Part shown: piece by piece, positions 58,834 through 64,000 of the stretch
Numbering within the stretch: position 1 is the stretch's first letter
Layout: each line of letters begins with the position of its first letter
Source of the DNA: Polytrichum commune
Taxonomy: Eukaryota; Streptophyta; Polytrichopsida; Polytrichales; Polytrichaceae
Assembly (NCBI GenBank): GCA_950295325.1
Contig: OX485803.1
Span: 8,990,001 to 9,054,000, forward strand
Reading direction: 5' to 3'
DNA length: 64,000 nucleotides
The notes under the pieces: model-generated
The model's input: only the letters and a program-made list of their open reading frames with translations
Told to the model about the DNA's origin: nothing
Database searches by the model: none
Translations under genes and position numbers: made by a program

Positions 58834-61800
58834 ATGGCTCCCTCTGTGCACACTGAGAGTGGGAAGCATGGAGGAGGCTCAGACACCAATGCTCTGGGAA
58901 CACCACTTCCACCTTTGAGAGTGGAGTTTTCAGGTAAAGATGACAGATGAACTTTCAGAATTTCTATTCTTGCACCTCCGGATTTCCCTCACTTATTTTG
59001 GATAAGATCAGTGTTGTGCGGGTGTCACTTTTTTCATATACCAGTGCACAAGGGTGCTGAATGACAATGTAAATTCGGTACCTGGTGGGTTATGGTATTA
59101 AAAATATGCATAATTTGTCCAAGGGTATATAGGAGATAGAATGGGAATTTGCTATGGTGTATATATGCAAATATGAAGTGGGTATCAACATTGGTATTGA
59201 AGGATGTGATATGATCCGATTGGGTATTTTATACCCGACACATACCCTTATTGATATCTGGGTTTAATGCAGATACCTGCACAACATTGGTTAGGATACT
59301 GGCAGGAGAGTGCACCAAGCTAGAGAGGCTTATGTATTCTTGCATTATGAGAAATTTTAAGGGATGGCTTGTTAAGTACTTTCTGTTATTGGATTCTTGA
59401 GTTTTCAAGAAGTAACACCATTTGATTTTTGTCAGCGCACTCCTGGGTATAAAGTCCGAAAATTCGGTTTCAAAATGCGTCAGTTTCGACACAGCACTAA
59501 CAAGAGGGACAACAATGTAATTGGAAACTATGTAGCTGATTAAGTAAATTCAGCAGTCAATGTTAATTGCATGGTAGCTCCTTTGTTAGAACTTTGCATC
59601 AATCCTGTGTTACCAAGAAAGAAACTTCGATACGTGGTGATTTTAGGAGAGATTTTGGATGATTTTTTTCTGAAATAATCTTCTGAATGTTAAATCCAAT
59701 ATCCAATTTTTCCAAGAAAGGAAGCTCAAGACACATTTGCTCTTTGATGTAGTTGGTTACTACACTCAATCAATTTCTTATGACAATTTTTTTCTCTCTT
59801 CCTAATTTTTGAGTTCAACAGTTCAATTTCAATAGTTATCAGTAACCTAGCTGTGCGTAACTGCATTTGATTGTGATTCACAGGGTCTCATGGACAACAT
59901 GAAGATAGTGACTAGCCATGAGAGGATAGATAACAGAGTTTAAATTTTGAATAAATGTCCAGTATATTACAAAAGTGCAGGTGTGACTTGTGGAAGCTTG
60001 AAAGCTCGGTTTAATTTGTGCAGAGGAAGACATCCGTGAAACAGCTTATGAGATTCTGGTGGCTGTATCTGGAAATAATGTGATGAGCCTTAGGAGTATG
60101 AGCATGAAATTTGAAAACAAAGTGCAGATTCAGAAGTCACTGACATCAACTGCTGCTAGCCAAATGAAAAAGGCCTTTGGTTTACAATCTTCTGGGTCTA
60201 GTGAGATACAACGTTCGTCTTCATTTAAATCCAAAAAGGCACCCACCATGGCAGAGACCTTGAGGGTGCAAATGCACATCTCTGAGCACAGTGATTTGAG
60301 GACTCGACGGGCTCTCTCCCGTGCCACTGCATCGCAGGTGAATTGCACAGTTTGTTTTAGAAAGCTCTTTTGACTACAGTTTGGAATTGAGGCATTTATT
60401 TAGTGTGAATTTTAGACTTCAGGGCGGGAGATGTTGGATTTTGAGAAGTTTTAGGCTCTAAAGAAGAAAATAAGAAGAAAACTAAAGTAGGTAACCCTGG
60501 AGTGATCTGGGCCCTGTGCACAGGCCCACACTAAGTGGCTTACATTACAGATTCCATATCATGCACAGGTTATAAGTTTCATTCATGGTATACTTGTATT
60601 CTGGAGAGATGCTCTTGTATCTAGAGAAATTACTATGTAGTTATTAATAAATGAGTACAATACTGGTTGCAGGCCAGCAAGCGCAGTGGATCTATTCTAG
60701 TTCCTTTGGAGCTGTTACAGCATATTGGTCCCACAGTGTTTAAGGATCAGAATGAATATCTGATTTGGCTGAGACGTCAGTTGAAGGTGTTAGAAGCTGG
60801 CCTTCTTGCACATCCTCTTGTACCTGGAGATGGGGGCATGGATGCCCTAAGATTGAAGCAAACATTGTATGAAATGATGGATGGAACAGCGGACACAGGG
60901 AAGAACAGTGAGGTCATGCAAGCTCTTAGGAGTGCAGCAATGGGTCGGGCAACTCGTGCACTTAATGGTGAATATGGAGATTTTCTACACTGGGCTGATG
61001 GATATCCTCTGAATGTGCATCTTTATGAGGCTCTTCTTTCTGCATGCTTTGACACAGTTGATGAGGGAAAATTAATGGGAGACCTGGAGGAGGTACTTGA
61101 GGTGATAAAAAAAACATGGATTGTGCTGGGAATTGATCAGACAGTCCACGACTTGCTCTTCACATGGGTGTTATTTCGCCAGTTTGTGGCCACTGGCCAG
61201 AATGAAGTGACTCTTATCAAGCTTGCTGAGACGCAATTGGGTGAAGTTGCTAAAGATGTCAAAGGGAATTTGAAAGCTGAGCAGATGCAGCTGCTGAATT
61301 CAACCCTTAGTGCCATGCAGTCCTGGGCAGAGAGAAGACTTCTAGCATATCATGATTCATTTCCTGAGGGAGCCAATGAGGTGATGGAGAGTTTATTGGC
61401 AGTTGCAGTTGTATCTGCAAAAATTCAGCAGGAAGACATCTCACGAGAGCATCGTCGCCGAGGAAGAGAAGAAACAAATGTCCCATTAAGCCGAGTTGAT
61501 GTGTATGTTCGATCTTCCTTGAGAACTGCATTTGCACAGGTACTACAGTACTCCTAGACTATAAGATCTGGTAAAGCTCAATAATTCTGAACCATTGATT
61601 GGTAAGAATCACCCTAGCTTTGGGTATAATAACATAATTAGCGGAGTGCCATCTGTTGGTTCCCTGTCAGTGCCATCTGCTGGATCCTTTAGGAGGTTAC
61701 ATTTCAGTCTGCTAACTGCAGATGGAGTTTTGTTATGTTTTCTTACATTGTTTTGTTTACTCAATCGAGGCTGTTGGTTCTGAATGCAACCTCGAGTTTC

Positions 61801-64000
61801 ATTTCGAGGTGGAGGTTGTAGGCTGTCAAGACCTATCAGCTGATTAAAGATGTGCACTTTCGGAAGCTATAACCTGTTAAAATTCATTTCTGCTCACAAA
61901 TTAGCAACCCATTTGGACTACTCCAAGTATGGTATTTAGTGTGATTCACTCATTTCAATTGCGGGGATGTGGGAGTTCCACACAGATGCTTTGCAAGCTC
62001 CTTAACATGTACACTTATTGTTATTAACCCACGCTAAATGCCATAAATACGGTATCCAGACACTTGGTACAATAATCTGTCTATTTTGGGGGGGGGGGTT
62101 CTCAGTCGGCAGTTACAGCTGGGGTGATTCTGTACTATGGAGCAGTCTTATACCTCTAAATTAAGAGGCTTCTGCAGGAATCTTAGCCAGACATTCCTAG
62201 GGAGACAAATATTTGCAAAGGGAGTCTGAAATACTCTTTGTGTGTATGTTACAGTTGATGGAGACTGTGGATAACAGGCGAAGATCATTCAAAGGCGAAT
62301 GTGGGCCTCCACCAGCGCTAGCAATTTTAGCACAGGATACAATGAGTCTTGTATCTGAGGAAGTTGAAAGGTTCAGCCCTGCATTGAAGCAATGGCATCC
62401 ATTTGCTGGTGGAGTGGCAGCTGCCACTCTTCATGGATGCTACAGAAGAGAGTACAAGCAATATTTGTCTGGGATTACCTCCATGACTCTAGATACAGTG
62501 GCAATTTTAAAAGCTGCTGAAGATCTGGAGAAGCAGCTTGTACAGATCGCTGTAGAAGAAGGGGCCGAATGTGAGGATGGAGGAAAAGGCCTGATCCGAG
62601 AAATGCCACTCTTTGAAGCTGATCAAGCAATGAGTGACTTAACAAAGAAGTGGGTCTATGATAACCTGGAAAGAATGACAGAATATGTGAACCGCAGCAT
62701 CAAACAAGAGGTAAATTCATCAATATGCAGGACTATCTGAGCCTTTTCATTGACAGTCAAATCCTCTCAAGTCTTGTCCTTGGTTTTAGGATATTGGTTC
62801 ACGTGTTCTTTGGATATGTATGTTAAATAATGAATGTGGTTGGTGGTTGGTCAAAGAATTGGAGCCCAGTTGCCAACAAAGGTCATTTTGCGCCATCAGC
62901 TGTTGAAGTGCTTCGGATTTTGGAGGATTCACTAGAGGCTTTCTTTGCAATGCCTACAGCACAGTTTCCAGAGTTACTGAAAGACTTGGTGATGGGCTTG
63001 GATAAGGCATTGCAGCACTATGTTACTCAAACTGTAGTTCCATGTGGTGGGTCACTTATACTTCTTTGTCTCTGTACTGGCATGTAGCTTGCACTTGCAA
63101 TTTGCTAAGTCGAAGGGTGCCTGGATATAGAATTACAGCTGAAAGCCTCACGGAATTTGGGATTGTTAACTACAAGTTGTGAAGTAGTCAATTTCTCCTA
63201 CTTCTACTCCACAATGCAGTGATATTGGATTGAAGGCTGCAGTTTCAAGATAAATTATTTGCTGGCCTTAACTGTCAACTTCCTCTTTTCTTGCATCTCT
63301 GTTGAGCATATTGATGATATACTCAGAAAGGTCATCTGTACATGGACAATGGATTGACCATCTTTGGGTTACACTCTACGTTCTTGCAGGAACAAGAGAT
63401 CTACATGCTCCTCCTATGCCGCCGCTTACGCGGTGCAAGACCAATAAATCATGGTTAGGGTCACACAAGAGCAAAGGGAAAGTAGAGGTGCAACGCAATC
63501 ATCAACGGAAGGTAACAGGTATTGAGGGAGATGCATTTAGTCTTCCATACCTATGTGTGCGTATCAATACTCTTGATCACATTAACACACAACTTGAATT
63601 CTTGGAGAAGAAAGTCCGTTATGGGTGGCAGAAGGAGGAACCTACTCCCTCCAAAGGTGGGAAGAGGTTCTCAAAGAACAAATCTGATCCTCCCCCTCCT
63701 CCAATCATTTTATCAGCTGATAGTTCCTTCCAAAGGACAAGGGTGGCAATCAAGGAGGGAATCAATCAGTTGACTGAACTTGCTGCATATAGGGTCGTAT
63801 TTTCAGATCTAAGGGATGTCTTCGGAGACGGGCTGTATGCTGGAGACGTTGGGAGTGCAAGAATATCTGGAGTTATCAACCAGCTGGATGCTAAACTCGG
63901 AGAAATTGCGGAGACAAGTGTCGAAAAATTAAGGAATCAGATTGTGATACCTCTTATGAGGGCCTGTTTCGATGGTTTTCTTCTTGTTCTTCTTGCTGGT
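58834..64000 (+). CDS. Plant UNC-13/MUN-domain protein (DUF810, PATROL1-like), 3' end beyond window
   Basis: Six exons: 58834-58933, 60024-60337, 60673-61539, 62255-62710, 62857-63046 and 63390-64000 (all GT-AG) give 846 residues without a stop; the gene continues off the edge. The ATG is the first after an in-frame TGA at 58798. Landmarks of the plant DUF810 family appear in order: EEDIRETAYEILVAVSG (34-50), LRVQMHISEHSDLRTRRALS (110-132), LVPLELLQ, EAGLLAHPLVP (179-189), FSPALKQWHPFAGGVA (467-482), IREMPLFEA, APSAVEVLRILEDSLEAFF (591-609), LDKALQHYV, LCVRINTLDHI and FDGFLLVLLAG (836-846). Family members are about 1000 residues, so roughly 150 are missing. PATROL1 in Arabidopsis helps deliver the H+-ATPase AHA1 to the plasma membrane. 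This protein looks nearer to the At2g25800-type branch. A role in exocytic vesicle tethering or priming is inferred. Confidence 0.95.

Overview
The window is nuclear DNA of a land plant. Both intact genes belong to plant families, their introns follow GT-AG rules, and they sit in AT-rich DNA crowded with plant transposon relics (Ty3/gypsy, Ty1/copia, hAT, PIF/Harbinger, Stowaway, a tRNA-type SINE and TTAA-flanked elements). The Stowaway ends resemble those best known from flowering plants. I cannot name the species.

Layout. Positions 1-37 kb hold no intact conserved gene. They contain decayed Ty3 pol (about 10.2-11.1 kb), a copia RNase H tail with its 3' LTR (12.9-13.9 kb), several inverted-repeat elements whose target-site duplications can be read, minisatellites (8.2, 23.1 and 29.5 kb), and a 1.1-kb transposon with an 8-bp duplication that carries a small AT-hook reading frame (17.7-18.8 kb). 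Positions 37.5-40.3 kb hold a complete two-exon SPARK-type receptor-like kinase of the RKF3 class, with possible uORFs in front and a triplicated 3' flank. Positions 42.5-48.6 kb hold a foldback element with a Harbinger-type MITE nested inside its arm, a second TTA-flanked element, and a GC-rich 2.5-kb element containing about 26 copies of TCCGGA. Positions 48.6-56 kb hold a SINE, a TTAA-flanked element, a Stowaway MITE and dispersed repeats. Positions 56.3-57.7 kb are a degenerate tandem array that leads into the second gene, a plant UNC-13/MUN-domain (DUF810, PATROL1-like) gene running from 58.8 kb off the right edge. Six exons and 846 codons of it are visible.

The genes are independent: one is a cell-surface kinase, the other a vesicle-tethering or priming protein. 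Nothing suggests an operon or gene cluster, and I see no CRISPR array, rRNA or intact tRNA gene. The most unusual items are the TCCGGA-rich element, the AT-hook transposon, the TTAA-flanked families and the nested palindromic MITE. These are mobile-element novelties, and none is a clear new cellular system.
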